Shown piece after piece: positions 36,855-49,156 of a stretch of DNA of 64,000 nt. Source of the DNA: Alphaproteobacteria bacterium (GTDB taxonomy: Bacteria > Pseudomonadota > Alphaproteobacteria > MPNO01 > UBA830); the NCBI GenBank assembly GCA_022822405.1, contig JAJEBT010000007.1, positions 1-64,000 on the forward strand, in the 5' to 3' direction. Position numbers and translations under genes: made by a program. The notes beneath the pieces are model-generated. The model had not been told where the DNA came from, made no database searches, and saw only the letters and a list, made by a program, of their open reading frames with translations. Position 1 is the stretch's first letter, and each line of letters begins with the position of its first letter.

Positions 36855-37852
36855 CCCGCCTCGCGCGCCGGCGGCGCGGTCCTGCGATCGCGGGGAATCC
36901 GGTCGTCGAGCCATTCGCGGAGCGCGCCGAGCGCCGGATCCGCCAGCGCCCCGTCCAGGAGCCGCCACAGCCTTGGTACATGGACGAAATAGCCGGACTT
37001 GCCGTCGCGGTCGCGGAGGCGCGTGAAGATGCCGAGGACCTTGCAGTGGCGCTGGGCACCGAGAATCAGGCAGGACCTGTCGAATTCTTCCGCATCGACC
37101 CGGGGAAAGGCATCGAGATACCTCCGCCGCATCGCCGCGGCGATGCCGGGGTCGACGTCACGCCGGGCATCCTCGACAAGGGATACGAAGTCGTAGCTCG
37201 CCGGCCCGATGACCGCGTCCTGGAAATCGAGGAGCCCGCAGCGCGCGACACCGTCGCGGTCTTCGAGTTCCATCAGGTTGTCGACATGGAAATCGCGCAG
37301 CACCAGCGTCTCGGGGACGCCGCGCGCGCCGGCCAGGAGCCCGCGCCAGATGTCGGAATAGTCCCGCGCGGCGTCGCCGTCGACCCGCTCCCCGGTTACC
37401 GCCGGCAAGTACCAGCGGACCAGCAGCTCGGCCTCTTCGAGGAACAGCCGCTCGCTGTAGGGGCCGGGTGCGCGGTGCGCCGCGGCCGGGTCGAACCGGC
37501 GATGGAGATCGATCAGCAGATCGGTCGCAAGCGCGTAGAGACCTTCGGGATCGGTACCGGCGTCGAGAAGGCGCGAGAAGGTCCGGTCGCCGAGATCCTC
37601 GAGGAGCGCGAACCCGGCGCCGGCATCGGCGGCGAGGACCCGGGGGGCGCTCAGCCCGAGGCCGCCGAGCAGGCGCGCGACATCGAGGAACGCCGGGACG
37701 TTCTCGCGATCGGGATCGGCTTCCATGCAGACTGCACGGCGCCCGCCGAGCCGGACCCGGTGGTAGCGCCGGAACGAGGCGTCCTCGGCCAGGAGCGCGC
37801 GCTCCGCTCCGGCCCACCCGGCGCCGGCAAGGAAGGCCTCGAGCGCCGTCAC
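36851..37852 (-). CDS. Aminoglycoside-phosphotransferase-fold sugar kinase, AmgK-like
   Basis: 333 residues. The APH-type kinase loop appears as LVLRDFHVDNLM with metal-binding GLLDFQDAV. In this gene order it most likely phosphorylates MurNAc/GlcNAc at the anomeric position (AmgK), not an antibiotic. GTG 37852 overlaps the tsaE stop as GTGA; the track's 40 extra residues run back into tsaE. Confidence 0.9.
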   Translation of the reverse strand: MTALEAFLAGAGWAGAERALLAEDASFRRYHRVRLGGRRAVCMEADPDRENVPAFLDVARLLGGLGLSAPRVLAADAGAGFALLEDLGDRTFSRLLDAGTDPEGLYALATDLLIDLHRRFDPAAAHRAPGPYSERLFLEEAELLVRWYLPAVTGERVDGDAARDYSDIWRGLLAGARGVPETLVLRDFHVDNLMELEDRDGVARCGLLDFQDAVIGPASYDFVSLVEDARRDVDPGIAAAMRRRYLDAFPRVDAEEFDRSCLILGAQRHCKVLGIFTRLRDRDGKSGYFVHVPRLWRLLDGALADPALGALREWLDDRIPRDRRTAPPAREAG

Positions 37853-38313
37853 GCGCCGCTTCCGCGGCGCCCGTCGCGTATGTGCGCGATGCGCGCATCC
37901 GCGCGAATCCCCGCCTCGAGACGGATGCGCACGCTTGCGGGAGGCAGGATTTCGTCGATCCTCTCGGCCCATTCGATCACCGAAACGCCGTCCGCAAAGG
38001 CGTCCTCGATGGCGAGCTCCCAGGCGTCGTCGACGGACGCGATCCGGTAGAGATCGAAGTGCCAGACCGTGAAGTCCGGAAACTCGTAGGGCTGGACCAG
38101 CGTGTAGGTCGGGCTCGGAACCTCGTCGATTTCGGTGCCGGAGGCCGCCGCGACTGCGCGGATCAGCCCGCGCGCGAACACGGTCTTGCCGCTGCCCAGA
38201 TCTCCGGTGAGCGCGAGCACGTCCCCGGGGCGCAGACCGGCGGCGAAACCGGACGCCAGCGCCTCGGTGGCGCCAGGGCCGTCGAGCTCGATGCGCTCGA
38301 TGTCCGCCGCCAT
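37849..38313 (-). CDS. tsaE: tRNA threonylcarbamoyladenosine biosynthesis ATPase TsaE
   Basis: 154 residues, normal length. Walker A GDLGSGKTVFARG, then SPTYTLVQPYE and HFDLYRI are diagnostic. It is the ATPase of the TsaBDE complex that forms t6A37 on tRNA. It is first in the chain of overlapping genes ending in addA. ATG 38313 sits at the conserved start; the track adds 23 spurious residues. Confidence 0.96.
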   Translation of the reverse strand: MAADIERIELDGPGATEALASGFAAGLRPGDVLALTGDLGSGKTVFARGLIRAVAAASGTEIDEVPSPTYTLVQPYEFPDFTVWHFDLYRIASVDDAWELAIEDAFADGVSVIEWAERIDEILPPASVRIRLEAGIRADARIAHIRDGRRGSGA

Positions 38314-38338
38314 CGTCCGCCCGGCTGCAGTCCCGGGT

Positions 38339-39634
38339 TCAGTACCTGTAATAATCGGGCTTGAACGGCCCCGCCGCTTCAAGACCGAGATAGGCCGCCT
38401 GCTCCTCGCTCAGCTTCGTGAGGTCGGCACCGAGCTTTCCGAGATGCAGCGCCGCAACCTTCTCGTCGAGATGCTTGGGCAGCACGTACACCTTCCGGTC
38501 GTAGCTGCCGCTGCGCTCCCAAAGCTCGATCTGGGCCAGCACCTGGTTGGTGAAGGACGCGCTCATGACGAAGCTCGGATGGCCTGTCGCGCAGCCGAGA
38601 TTGACGAGGCGCCCCTCGGCGAGAACCAGCAGCCGTTTGCCGTCCGGGAACACGACTTCGTCGACCTGCGGCTTGACGTTTTCCCACTTGAGGTTGCGCA
38701 ACGCGTCGATCTGGATCTCGTTGTCGAAGTGACCGATGTTGCAGACGATCGCGCGATCCTTCATCTGGCGCATGTGATCGATGGTGATGACGTCGATGTT
38801 CCCGGTGGCCGTGACGAAGATGTCGCCAATGGCGGCGGCGCTGTCCATGGTCACCACTTCGTAGCCTTCCATGGCGGCCTGGAGCGCACAGATCGGATCG
38901 ATCTCGGTCACCATGACGCGCGCGCCCTGGTTGCGCAGGCTGGCGGCCGAGCCCTTGCCGACATCGCCATACCCCGCAACGACGGCGATCTTGCCGGCGA
39001 CCATGACGTCGGTGGCGCGCTTGATGCCGTCGACGAGGCTTTCGCGGCATCCGTAGAGATTGTCGAACTTCGACTTGGTGACGGAATCGTTGACGTTGAT
39101 GGCGGGAACCAGAAGCTCGCCGCTCTTCTCCATTTCATAGAGCCGGTGCACGCCGGTTGTGGTCTCCTCCGACAGGCCCCTGACGTCGCCGAGGAGTTCG
39201 GGATACTTCTCGTGCATGAGCTTGGTGAGGTCGCCGCCGTCGTCGAGCACCAGGTTGGGCGCCCAGCCGCCGGGGCCGCGCACGGTCTGCTCTATGCACC
39301 ACCAGAACTCCTCCTCGGTCTCGCCCTTCCAGGCGAAGACCGGAACGCCGGCGGCAGCGACTGCGGCGGCGGCATGGTCCTGGGTCGAGAAGATGTTGCA
39401 GGAACTCCAGCGCACGGTCGCGCCGAGCGCGGTAAGGGTCTCGATGAGGACGGCCGTCTGGATGGTCATGTGCAGGCAGCCCGCGATCCGCGCGCCCTCG
39501 AGCGGCCTGGCGCCGCCGAACTCCTCGCGGAGCGCCATGAGGCCGGGCATCTCGGTTTCGGCAATGGAGATCTCCTTCCGGCCCCACTCGGCGAGCGAAA
39601 GGTCTGCAACTTTGTGATCGTCTGTCGTGCTCAT
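38339..39634 (-). CDS. ahcY: Adenosylhomocysteinase
   Basis: 431 residues. It hydrolyses S-adenosylhomocysteine to adenosine and homocysteine, the step just before MetH in the methyl cycle. Conserved segments: [15 protein letters not shown], the NAD-binding GYGDVGKG, and the C-terminal KPDYYRY. No SAH riboswitch is seen in its leader. It is followed 25 nt later by tsaE, so it may lead that operon. Confidence 0.98.
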   Translation of the reverse strand: MSTTDDHKVADLSLAEWGRKEISIAETEMPGLMALREEFGGARPLEGARIAGCLHMTIQTAVLIETLTALGATVRWSSCNIFSTQDHAAAAVAAAGVPVFAWKGETEEEFWWCIEQTVRGPGGWAPNLVLDDGGDLTKLMHEKYPELLGDVRGLSEETTTGVHRLYEMEKSGELLVPAINVNDSVTKSKFDNLYGCRESLVDGIKRATDVMVAGKIAVVAGYGDVGKGSAASLRNQGARVMVTEIDPICALQAAMEGYEVVTMDSAAAIGDIFVTATGNIDVITIDHMRQMKDRAIVCNIGHFDNEIQIDALRNLKWENVKPQVDEVVFPDGKRLLVLAEGRLVNLGCATGHPSFVMSASFTNQVLAQIELWERSGSYDRKVYVLPKHLDEKVAALHLGKLGADLTKLSEEQAAYLGLEAAGPFKPDYYRY

Positions 39635-39744
39635 TTACGGGCTCCGGGAAGAAGAAAGGGGTTCGGGCGCTTGGCCGGGGCGCCGGGCCGTGCGGCAGCG
39701 CGCCACAGCGCCTGCCCCCAGATCAGCCAATGGCGGAAGGTGGC

Positions 39745-39774
39745 CGTATAGCAACATTCGGGGCGGGTTATCAA
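39745..39774 (-). promoter_or_regulatory. Candidate ahcY promoter
   Basis: On the minus strand TTGATA (39769-39774) and TATACG (39745-39750) with 18-nt spacing, about 110 nt before the ahcY start. This is 5/6 and 4/6 to sigma-70 consensus and the best pair in the gap. Confidence 0.45.
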
Positions 39775-39833
39775 GGCAGCGGCGCGGCACCGGCCGCGCC
39801 GCCGGGGATGACAGGGATGCTGCCGGCCCCAGA

Positions 39834-40886
39834 TCATTTTCCGACGCGCTCTCCGACGACATCTTCCAGGGCCGTTTTCGCGTCTGAAGGCAGGCGCCGG
39901 GCGCCACTGTCCACAGCCTTCTGCCATGAGGGTCCGCGCGCGCGTGCTTCGACGTACGCATCCTCAAGTTCATCGGGACGATCCTCCGCCAGCACATGAA
40001 TCAGCGCAGCCGATTGCTCGATGTCCTTTCTCGCCTTGGTTTCAGCCGACAAGACCCTCCGGGTTGCAACGATCAGCTTGTGAATCGCGTAGCGGCCCGG
40101 CCGGGGAACGTTGACCAGAATTCCAGACCGGTAGAGCACCGAGGCCTGTGTCGGCTCATGGATCAGATAGTCCAGAAAACGGAGCGGGACGGCGTAGGCT
40201 CCCAATGCCAGAAGTTCCACCGGTTCGTCGCGGTCCGGCCCCTCGTTGGGGGCGAGCAGCTCCACGAGCACGCCGCTCTCGTGGTCACGCCATGCCGTGG
40301 GCTGTTGACGAAATCCGGGCCGGGCGATGAGCGGGCCGATCATTTTCAGCGCCTCCGCCAACGCCGGATCGAGGCGATCGTCAAGCGCAACCGAGATCGA
40401 ACGGAACGCTGCGATATCGATATCGTCGGTGACGGCAAGGGCTCCCGGAAGCTCGACGCCCAGAAGGCTCGGGTAGCACCGAAACGCATGGGTACCAATG
40501 AGAACGCCGCGGAGCTGAAACATCCCGGCCTTCGAAAGCGCGAGCAGCACCTTCCCGGCCTGGGCATCGACCCGTATCAGCCCTCCCTCACTGCACATAC
40601 GGACGAGGCGGCCGCGCCGCTTCTCGCGGTGCCTCAGGTCCTCATTCACGTTCCGGACGCGCTCGACCCTGGTCCGGACTTCTTCCGTGTCCGGCCCAAG
40701 ATAACGTTCGACAGTGTGATCGGCGAGCCGCTGAACCGAATACCAGTATTTGCGCCCGTCCCGCTCGCGAAGAACCGGCGTGCCTCCGAGTTCCAGAACA
40801 GCATCTTCCTGAAGGCGCGTGATCAGGTCCGCACAGACCACCTGGACCGTTGAGGGCAGCCTTCGAAAATGCGTGTCGTCAACCAT
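39834..40886 (-). CDS. GSU2403-family nucleotidyltransferase-fold protein
   Basis: 350 residues. The nucleotidyltransferase core reads LIGTHAFRCYPSLLGV followed by TDDIDIA, the G-S/T...DxD pattern of the fold. These proteins occur in defence and mobile regions, but their substrate is not established. Two AT-rich palindromes lie directly upstream and may control it. It is inserted between ahcY and metH beside an AbiE module, pointing to an acquired defence or selfish element. Confidence 0.85.
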   Translation of the reverse strand: MVDDTHFRRLPSTVQVVCADLITRLQEDAVLELGGTPVLRERDGRKYWYSVQRLADHTVERYLGPDTEEVRTRVERVRNVNEDLRHREKRRGRLVRMCSEGGLIRVDAQAGKVLLALSKAGMFQLRGVLIGTHAFRCYPSLLGVELPGALAVTDDIDIAAFRSISVALDDRLDPALAEALKMIGPLIARPGFRQQPTAWRDHESGVLVELLAPNEGPDRDEPVELLALGAYAVPLRFLDYLIHEPTQASVLYRSGILVNVPRPGRYAIHKLIVATRRVLSAETKARKDIEQSAALIHVLAEDRPDELEDAYVEARARGPSWQKAVDSGARRLPSDAKTALEDVVGERVGK

Positions 40887-40891
40887 TTGCC

Positions 40892-40922
40892 TTGCCCAAC
40901 AAAATTAATTTTTGCTTGGCAA
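40892..40922. repeat. AT-rich imperfect palindrome, copy 1
   Basis: TTGCCCAACAAAA and TTTTTGCTTGGCAA form an imperfect inverted repeat immediately before the nucleotidyltransferase start. It shares GCCCAACAAAA exactly with copy 2, about 90 bp away, so the pair looks like a two-site operator. Confidence 0.65.
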
Positions 40923-40984
40923 GCGTGCTCTGCAAAGCCCCTCAAAGCAACCAGGGCGGCGCATGACCCCCCGAAATCCATTAC

Positions 40985-41013
40985 TGCCCAACAAAAATAT
41001 TTTTTGATAGGCA
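40985..41013. repeat. AT-rich imperfect palindrome, copy 2
   Basis: TGCCCAACAAAAA and TTTTTTGATAGGCA form a second inverted repeat with the same left arm as copy 1. The centres are about 92 bp apart, close to a whole number of helical turns. It stands out sharply in high-GC DNA. Confidence 0.65.
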
Positions 41014-41342
41014 GGCCTGCCCAGTCCCTGAGCAGCCGCAAATCGGACCCTTTTCATCCCGCCTGGTTATCGGGATGGTGATCGGCCGACATAAAGCTGT
41101 TGTTGAAATAGTCGGCCCCTGATGACGATAGGGTAGGCGATATGGGCCAGCGAGCTCGCGAGAGATGGGCAAGCCTCGACAGGGTCCGCAATCCTGCACG
41201 GAAGGCGCAAAGGAAACAGAGAAGCAACCGGAAGCGAAGAGCGTCGACCACGATTTCAGGCTGTGAGGCAAGACCGTCAATCGAGGCGGACTCCGCATGG
41301 AATACGATATAACTTGTATAATGTGACGAATTACGCTACTTT
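41014..41342. other. Intergenic stretch between the two nucleotidyltransferase modules
   Basis: About 330 bases. It holds a 7-bp inverted repeat (CATCCCG / CGGGATG, 41055-41077), an unresolved 33-codon ORF from ATG 41165, and a perfect TATAAT at 41317 likely serving the AbiE genes. No recognisable gene. Confidence 0.4.
41317..41322 (+). promoter_or_regulatory. -10 box for the AbiE operon
   Basis: A perfect TATAAT in locally AT-rich sequence, 20-30 nt before the two possible starts of the AbiEi gene. No good -35 box is seen at 16-18 nt, so an activator or alternate spacing may be needed. Confidence 0.5.
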
Positions 41343-42152
41343 GTGAGTGTCATGTATGCATCTGCTGCACCGCGCGTCCGCAACGTCATCGCCGATCTTG
41401 CTGCCAGCGGCCGCTATCACTTTACCTCGTCCGAACTCCGTTCTGCTCTTGGGGTCTCCGAGGCGGCGGCGCGCCAGGCGCTGAGCCGCCTTGCGGCCAA
41501 GGGGGAGATCGCCAGCCCCGCGCGCGGGTTCTACGTCATCGTGCCGCCCGAGTACAGGCGGCTGGGCTGCCTGCCGGCTGATCAGTTCATCCCGGCGCTC
41601 ATGGAACAACGGAATGCCCCGTACTACGTGGGACTCCTCTCGGCTGCGCAATATCACGGCGCGGCCCATCATCGCCCGCAGGAACTCCAAGTAGTGGTGG
41701 AGAAGAACCGGCCCGTAATCGTTTGCGGCGCCGTCCGGGTCGCATTCGTCGCGCGCCGCAACCTCACTGCCGTGCCGGTCGAAAGCTACAACAATCCGCG
41801 TGGCACGGTCGTGGTCTCGACCGTGGAGGCGACGGCAGTCGATCTTGTCGGGTACATGCATCGCGCCGGAGGCGTTGACCGGGTCGCAGGCGTGCTTTCG
41901 GAACTCGGCGAAGACATGGACCCGAAGCGTCTCGTCGAGGCTTCGCAGACCGCATCGGTGCTCTGGGCGCAACGTCTCGGCTATCTCCTGGAGCAGGTCG
42001 GAGCCGGAGACAGGGTGGTGTTGCTCAAGGAACATGTGCGACAACGTGCGCGCAACTACACGAAGCTCCTGCCTGGCGCGAATGCCGTGGGTGCACTGCA
42101 GTCGAAGGGCTGGCGGCTGTTGGTGAACGCAAGCATCGAGGCGGACGCGTGA
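41343..42152 (+). CDS. AbiEi-type antitoxin (type IV toxin-antitoxin)
   Basis: 269 residues from GTG 41343, 266 from ATG 41352; no clear ribosome site chooses between them. An N-terminal winged-helix (FTSSELRSALGVSEAAARQALSRLAAKGEI) precedes the AbiEi-type body (YYVGLLSAAQYHGAAH, NPRGTVVVSTVEATAVDLV). In characterised AbiE systems this protein represses the operon and counteracts the nucleotidyltransferase toxin without binding it. Its stop overlaps the toxin start. Confidence 0.92.
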   Translation: MSVMYASAAPRVRNVIADLAASGRYHFTSSELRSALGVSEAAARQALSRLAAKGEIASPARGFYVIVPPEYRRLGCLPADQFIPALMEQRNAPYYVGLLSAAQYHGAAHHRPQELQVVVEKNRPVIVCGAVRVAFVARRNLTAVPVESYNNPRGTVVVSTVEATAVDLVGYMHRAGGVDRVAGVLSELGEDMDPKRLVEASQTASVLWAQRLGYLLEQVGAGDRVVLLKEHVRQRARNYTKLLPGANAVGALQSKGWRLLVNASIEADA

Positions 42153-42970
42153 TCCCGCGCGACTACATCACCCAGTGGCGGGAGCGGGCGCCGTGGAGCG
42201 AGGACTTCCAGGTCGAGCAGGACCTAGTCATCAGCCGCGCCCTGGTCGAGATATTCTCTGATCCTGTGCTTGCCGGAGCGCTGGCCTTCCGGGGAGGCAC
42301 CGCGCTCTACAAGCTCTACCTGACGCCGCCCGCACGGTATTCCGAGGATATCGATCTGGTCCAGGTAGAGCCTGAGCCAGCCGGCCCGATGATGGACGCC
42401 TTGCGAAATGCGCTCGATCCTTGGCTTGGCCGCGCACAATGGAAGCAGTCGCAGGGCCGGGTGACGTTCGCCTACCGGTTCCTGTCGGAGGGCGTGCCGA
42501 CGATCCGGTTGCGCCTAAAGGTCGAGATCAATACCCGCGAGCATCTTGCAGTGCTGGGTTTCAGCAAACGCCCGTTCTCGGTCGAATCGCGGTGGTATTC
42601 CGGGCAGGCCGATATCGCGACCTTCGAGCTCGACGAACTTCTGGCGACCAAGATGCGAGCGCTCTATCAGCGCCGAAAGGGCCGGGACCTGTTTGATCTG
42701 GCGATTGGGTTGGCGGACGGAGGGAGCGATGCGAGACATATCGCGGCGGCATTCCAAAAATACATGGACCGTGAGGGCGGTCCGATCACTCGCGCGATGT
42801 TCGAGCGGAACCTGGCGGGAAAGATCGGCGACGCCCAGTTCAATGCCGACATGGGCGCCCTGCTCAGGCCAGGGTTCACGTGGCATCCAGAAGAAGCTGC
42901 GCGAACGGTATCCGAGCAGCTGATCTCGCTCCTTCCGGGCGAGCCGTGGAAGAGGGAGACGGATGGCTGA
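42149..42970 (+). CDS. AbiEii-type nucleotidyltransferase toxin
   Basis: 273 residues. All toxin motifs look intact: FRGGTALYK (G49-T51), RYSEDIDL (D67, D69), and the Lys-Arg motif KMRALYQRRKGRDLFDL. The family transfers nucleotides to target RNA (tRNA in characterised relatives), causing growth arrest and phage abortive infection. GTG 42149 overlaps the antitoxin stop as GTGA, coupling the two. The system appears functional. Confidence 0.94.
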   Translation: MIPRDYITQWRERAPWSEDFQVEQDLVISRALVEIFSDPVLAGALAFRGGTALYKLYLTPPARYSEDIDLVQVEPEPAGPMMDALRNALDPWLGRAQWKQSQGRVTFAYRFLSEGVPTIRLRLKVEINTREHLAVLGFSKRPFSVESRWYSGQADIATFELDELLATKMRALYQRRKGRDLFDLAIGLADGGSDARHIAAAFQKYMDREGGPITRAMFERNLAGKIGDAQFNADMGALLRPGFTWHPEEAARTVSEQLISLLPGEPWKRETDG

Positions 42971-43132
42971 CAAGACAATGCGGTGACGCAGCGTCAGGGT
43001 TTCTGCTCTTCCGAGCCAGAGACCCGGTCCCTTCGTCCGGGCACCGGATTCAATTGTCGCGTTGATCCATGGACGGTGTAGGGAACCGTACCGAAACCAT
43101 TCCACAGCCCCGGGCTGCCTGCTCCTCCCGGA

Positions 43133-46888
<3,756 letters not shown>

Positions 46889-46948
46889 GCCCTGCCTCCA
46901 TTGCCCGCCACACGAAAATACCCGCCGCAGCTTGCGCCGGACGGGCCT

Positions 46949-47005
46949 GACGCTTTAGCCGCATTTGTAGAGCGCCCAGCAAGCTGTCGCTCAAATCGGC
47001 GCTAT
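46949..47005 (-). ncRNA. SAM-II riboswitch upstream of metH
   Basis: On the minus strand the sequence matches the SAM-II consensus: a 6-bp P1 stem AGCGCC / GGCGCT (47003-46998 with 46976-46971), the L1 GATTTGAGCG...TTGC segment, a TACAAATG linker, and the signature GGCTAAAGCG that forms the pseudoknot. It ends 60 nt before the metH start. SAM binding in this class hides the ribosome site, so high SAM should reduce MetH. This fits the gene's role in remaking methionine. Confidence 0.85.
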
Positions 47006-47436
47006 GGGGTGCATAGTGGATCAGACCCGGAAAGCGGTCAAGAACAGGGACGTCGGTTGGAGACGCCGGCCAGGGCCGATCGGGCGGCATGCCATTCGCC
47101 CCCGTGGCAATGCCGATCCACGCGAGGGTGCAGCGCTCGAAACCACCTTCCGGATTGACGTACTCGCGTTCCATTGGCGCTCTGCCCGACGGCAGGCACG
47201 ATCACCGCAGCGGACAGCCGGCGGACGACGAGCCGCGGAACCGGCCGGGCAGGCGGGTCGGGCAGCAGTGAAACCCCGAAGCGATGCCGGAAAGGATCAT
47301 CGATCGGACCGATACAGGAGCCGTGGCGCAGCGGCAGACCTGCCTGAATTTCCTCGCGAAAATCAGGTTGCTGAATTGCCCCAAACCCGATCCCGAACGG
47401 AACCGGCGCCGCGCGGGGCGGCGTGGGCGTCTCCGT
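47006..47436. other. 431-base stretch without a gene
   Basis: Between the riboswitch and the orphan antitoxin. It must hold the metH promoter. I find no toxin ORF partnering the antitoxin on either strand, no RNA gene and no notable repeat. Confidence 0.35.
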
Positions 47437-47634
47437 TCAGGCCTCCGGGGAGAAGAGCAGACCCGTCAGACCGGGTTCCGACGTCTCCTGCATCTCCCGC
47501 CATTGCCCGATCGGCAGGAGCACGGCCGTCTCCACGCCGTGCCTGGTCACGATCTGCGGCCCGTCCCTGACGCACGCGTCAAGGAACTCGCCGAACCGGG
47601 CGCCCGCCTCATGCGCCTGCCATATCCCGCCCAT
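47437..47634 (-). CDS. Phd/YefM-type antitoxin, apparently without a toxin
   Basis: 65 residues. AHEAGARFGEFLDACVRDGPQIVTRHGVETAVLLP is the typical Phd/YefM DNA-binding core, with a short C-terminal tail (SEPGLTGLLF) of the toxin-binding kind. ATG 47634 has GGAGG 4 nt upstream; the track's longer start is not needed. The downstream minus-strand DNA, where a PIN or RelE toxin should begin, has no credible ORF, so this is an orphan or the toxin has been lost. Confidence 0.75.
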   Translation of the reverse strand: MGGIWQAHEAGARFGEFLDACVRDGPQIVTRHGVETAVLLPIGQWREMQETSEPGLTGLLFSPEA

Positions 47635-47803
47635 CTTTCCTCCATGCCGATGTTCCGGCCATCCATATGACGGTCGGCCGCCAGTGGCAAGTCCGGCACT
47701 GCGCTCCTGTCCGTGCTTTCCGTTGATGCGGGGCGGAAGCCGGGCCACGTGGACGCAACCGGTGAATTTGCCCGGCTCTCGCGACCTGTGCTATGAGCCG
47801 CCG

Positions 47804-49135
47804 ATGATCGGGGAACCTTCATCTCCCGAGGGGTCGCGTGCGGCGCGCGTCGCCTGGTGCCTCTATGACTGGGCCAACTCGGCTTTTCCCACCGTCATCG
47901 TCACCTTTGTGTTTCCCCATTATTTCGTGCAGAGCATCGTCGGAGACAAGATCTCCGGGACGGCGCAGTGGGGCTACGCGGTTTCGATCTCTGGGGTCCT
48001 GATCGCGCTTCTCGCGCCGATCCTGGGATCGATCGCCGACAGTTCAGGGCGCCGCAAGCCGTGGCTCGCGGCATTCACCGTCGTGACCGTGGCCTCTGCC
48101 GGCCTCCTCTGGTTCGCCTTTCCGGACCCCTCCTTCGCACTGATCGCACTGATCCTGTTCGTCATCGGCAATGTCGCCTTCGAACTGGGGCAGGCCTTCT
48201 ACAACGCGATCCTGCCGGACATCACGCCCAAGGACCGGATCGGGCGTGTCTCGGGATGGGGTTGGGGGCTCGGCTATGCCGGAGGTCTCTGCTCCCTGGT
48301 GGTCCTGCTGTTCGGCTTCGTCCTACCGGGCACGGGTGCCGCCGAATTCATCTCGAAGACCCCGCTGTCCTTCATCCTGCCCGACGCCCCGCTGTTCGGT
48401 CTCACCACGGAGTCCCTGGAAACGCAGCGGGTGATGGGACCGTTCGTCGCGGTCTGGTTCGCCGTCTTCTGCCTGCCGCTGTTCCTGTTCGTCCCCGACG
48501 GGCAGGCAAGCGCGCGCGGCTGGTGGCTGACGGTGCGCGACGGCATTTCGACTCTCGTGTCCACGATCCGGCGGGTCCGCGAATATCGCAACGTGGCCTG
48601 GTTCCTCCTCTCGCGCCTGTTCTATGTCGACGGCATGAACACGCTCTTCGCTTTCGGCGGGGTCTATGCCGGCCAGGCTTTCGGCATGTCGGCGCTGGAT
48701 ATCCTGCTGTTCGGGATCGCGATCAACGTCACGGCCGGCCTCGGCGCCGCCGGCTTCGCCTGGATAGACGATTACCTCGGCTCGAAAACCACGATCGCGC
48801 TCGCGCTGGCCGGGCTGATGGTCTTCGGGATTCCGGCGCTGATGGCCGATTCGCTGCTCTGGTTCCTGATCTTCGCCGTGCCGCTCGGCCTGTTCGTCGG
48901 ACCGGCGCAAGCAGCAAGCCGGTCGCTGATGGCCCACCTGGCGCCGCGCGAGTACGGTACCGAGATGTTCGGCCTGTTCGCGTTCTCCGGCCGGGCCACC
49001 GCCTATGTGGGACCGTTCGTGCTTGCAACCGTCACCGCGCTCACGCAGTCGCAGAGCATCGGCATGTCGACGATCTTCGTGTTCCTCACGATCGGCCTCG
49101 TGATCCTGGTCTGGAAGGTCCGGCCGTCCGGCTGA
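47804..49135 (+). CDS. UMF1-family MFS transporter (Atg22-like)
   Basis: 443 residues, about twelve hydrophobic segments. The opening CLYDWANSAFPTVIVTFVFPHYF and PILGSIADSSGRRKPW (MFS motif A) are diagnostic of the UMF1/Atg22-like group. The yeast relative exports amino acids from the vacuole; the bacterial substrate is unknown. ATG 47804 is the only good start near the first helix. Confidence 0.92.
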   Translation: MIGEPSSPEGSRAARVAWCLYDWANSAFPTVIVTFVFPHYFVQSIVGDKISGTAQWGYAVSISGVLIALLAPILGSIADSSGRRKPWLAAFTVVTVASAGLLWFAFPDPSFALIALILFVIGNVAFELGQAFYNAILPDITPKDRIGRVSGWGWGLGYAGGLCSLVVLLFGFVLPGTGAAEFISKTPLSFILPDAPLFGLTTESLETQRVMGPFVAVWFAVFCLPLFLFVPDGQASARGWWLTVRDGISTLVSTIRRVREYRNVAWFLLSRLFYVDGMNTLFAFGGVYAGQAFGMSALDILLFGIAINVTAGLGAAGFAWIDDYLGSKTTIALALAGLMVFGIPALMADSLLWFLIFAVPLGLFVGPAQAASRSLMAHLAPREYGTEMFGLFAFSGRATAYVGPFVLATVTALTQSQSIGMSTIFVFLTIGLVILVWKVRPSG

Positions 49136-49156
49136 GCCTCCCTCCGGCGTCTCCGC

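Noticed and set aside
36851-37852. Aminoglycoside resistance gene
   Set aside because: The fold is APH-like, but its coupling to a MurU-like transferase gene indicates a cell-wall sugar kinase.
39635-39744. Possible SAH or SAM riboswitch before ahcY
   Set aside because: I could not find conserved SAH or SAM-II segments in this leader; only a promoter candidate is supported.
41165-41266. 33-codon ORF (MGKPRQGPQ...) that might be the start of an intron-encoded protein
   Set aside because: No downstream reverse-transcriptase domain and no clear ribosome site; too little to call.
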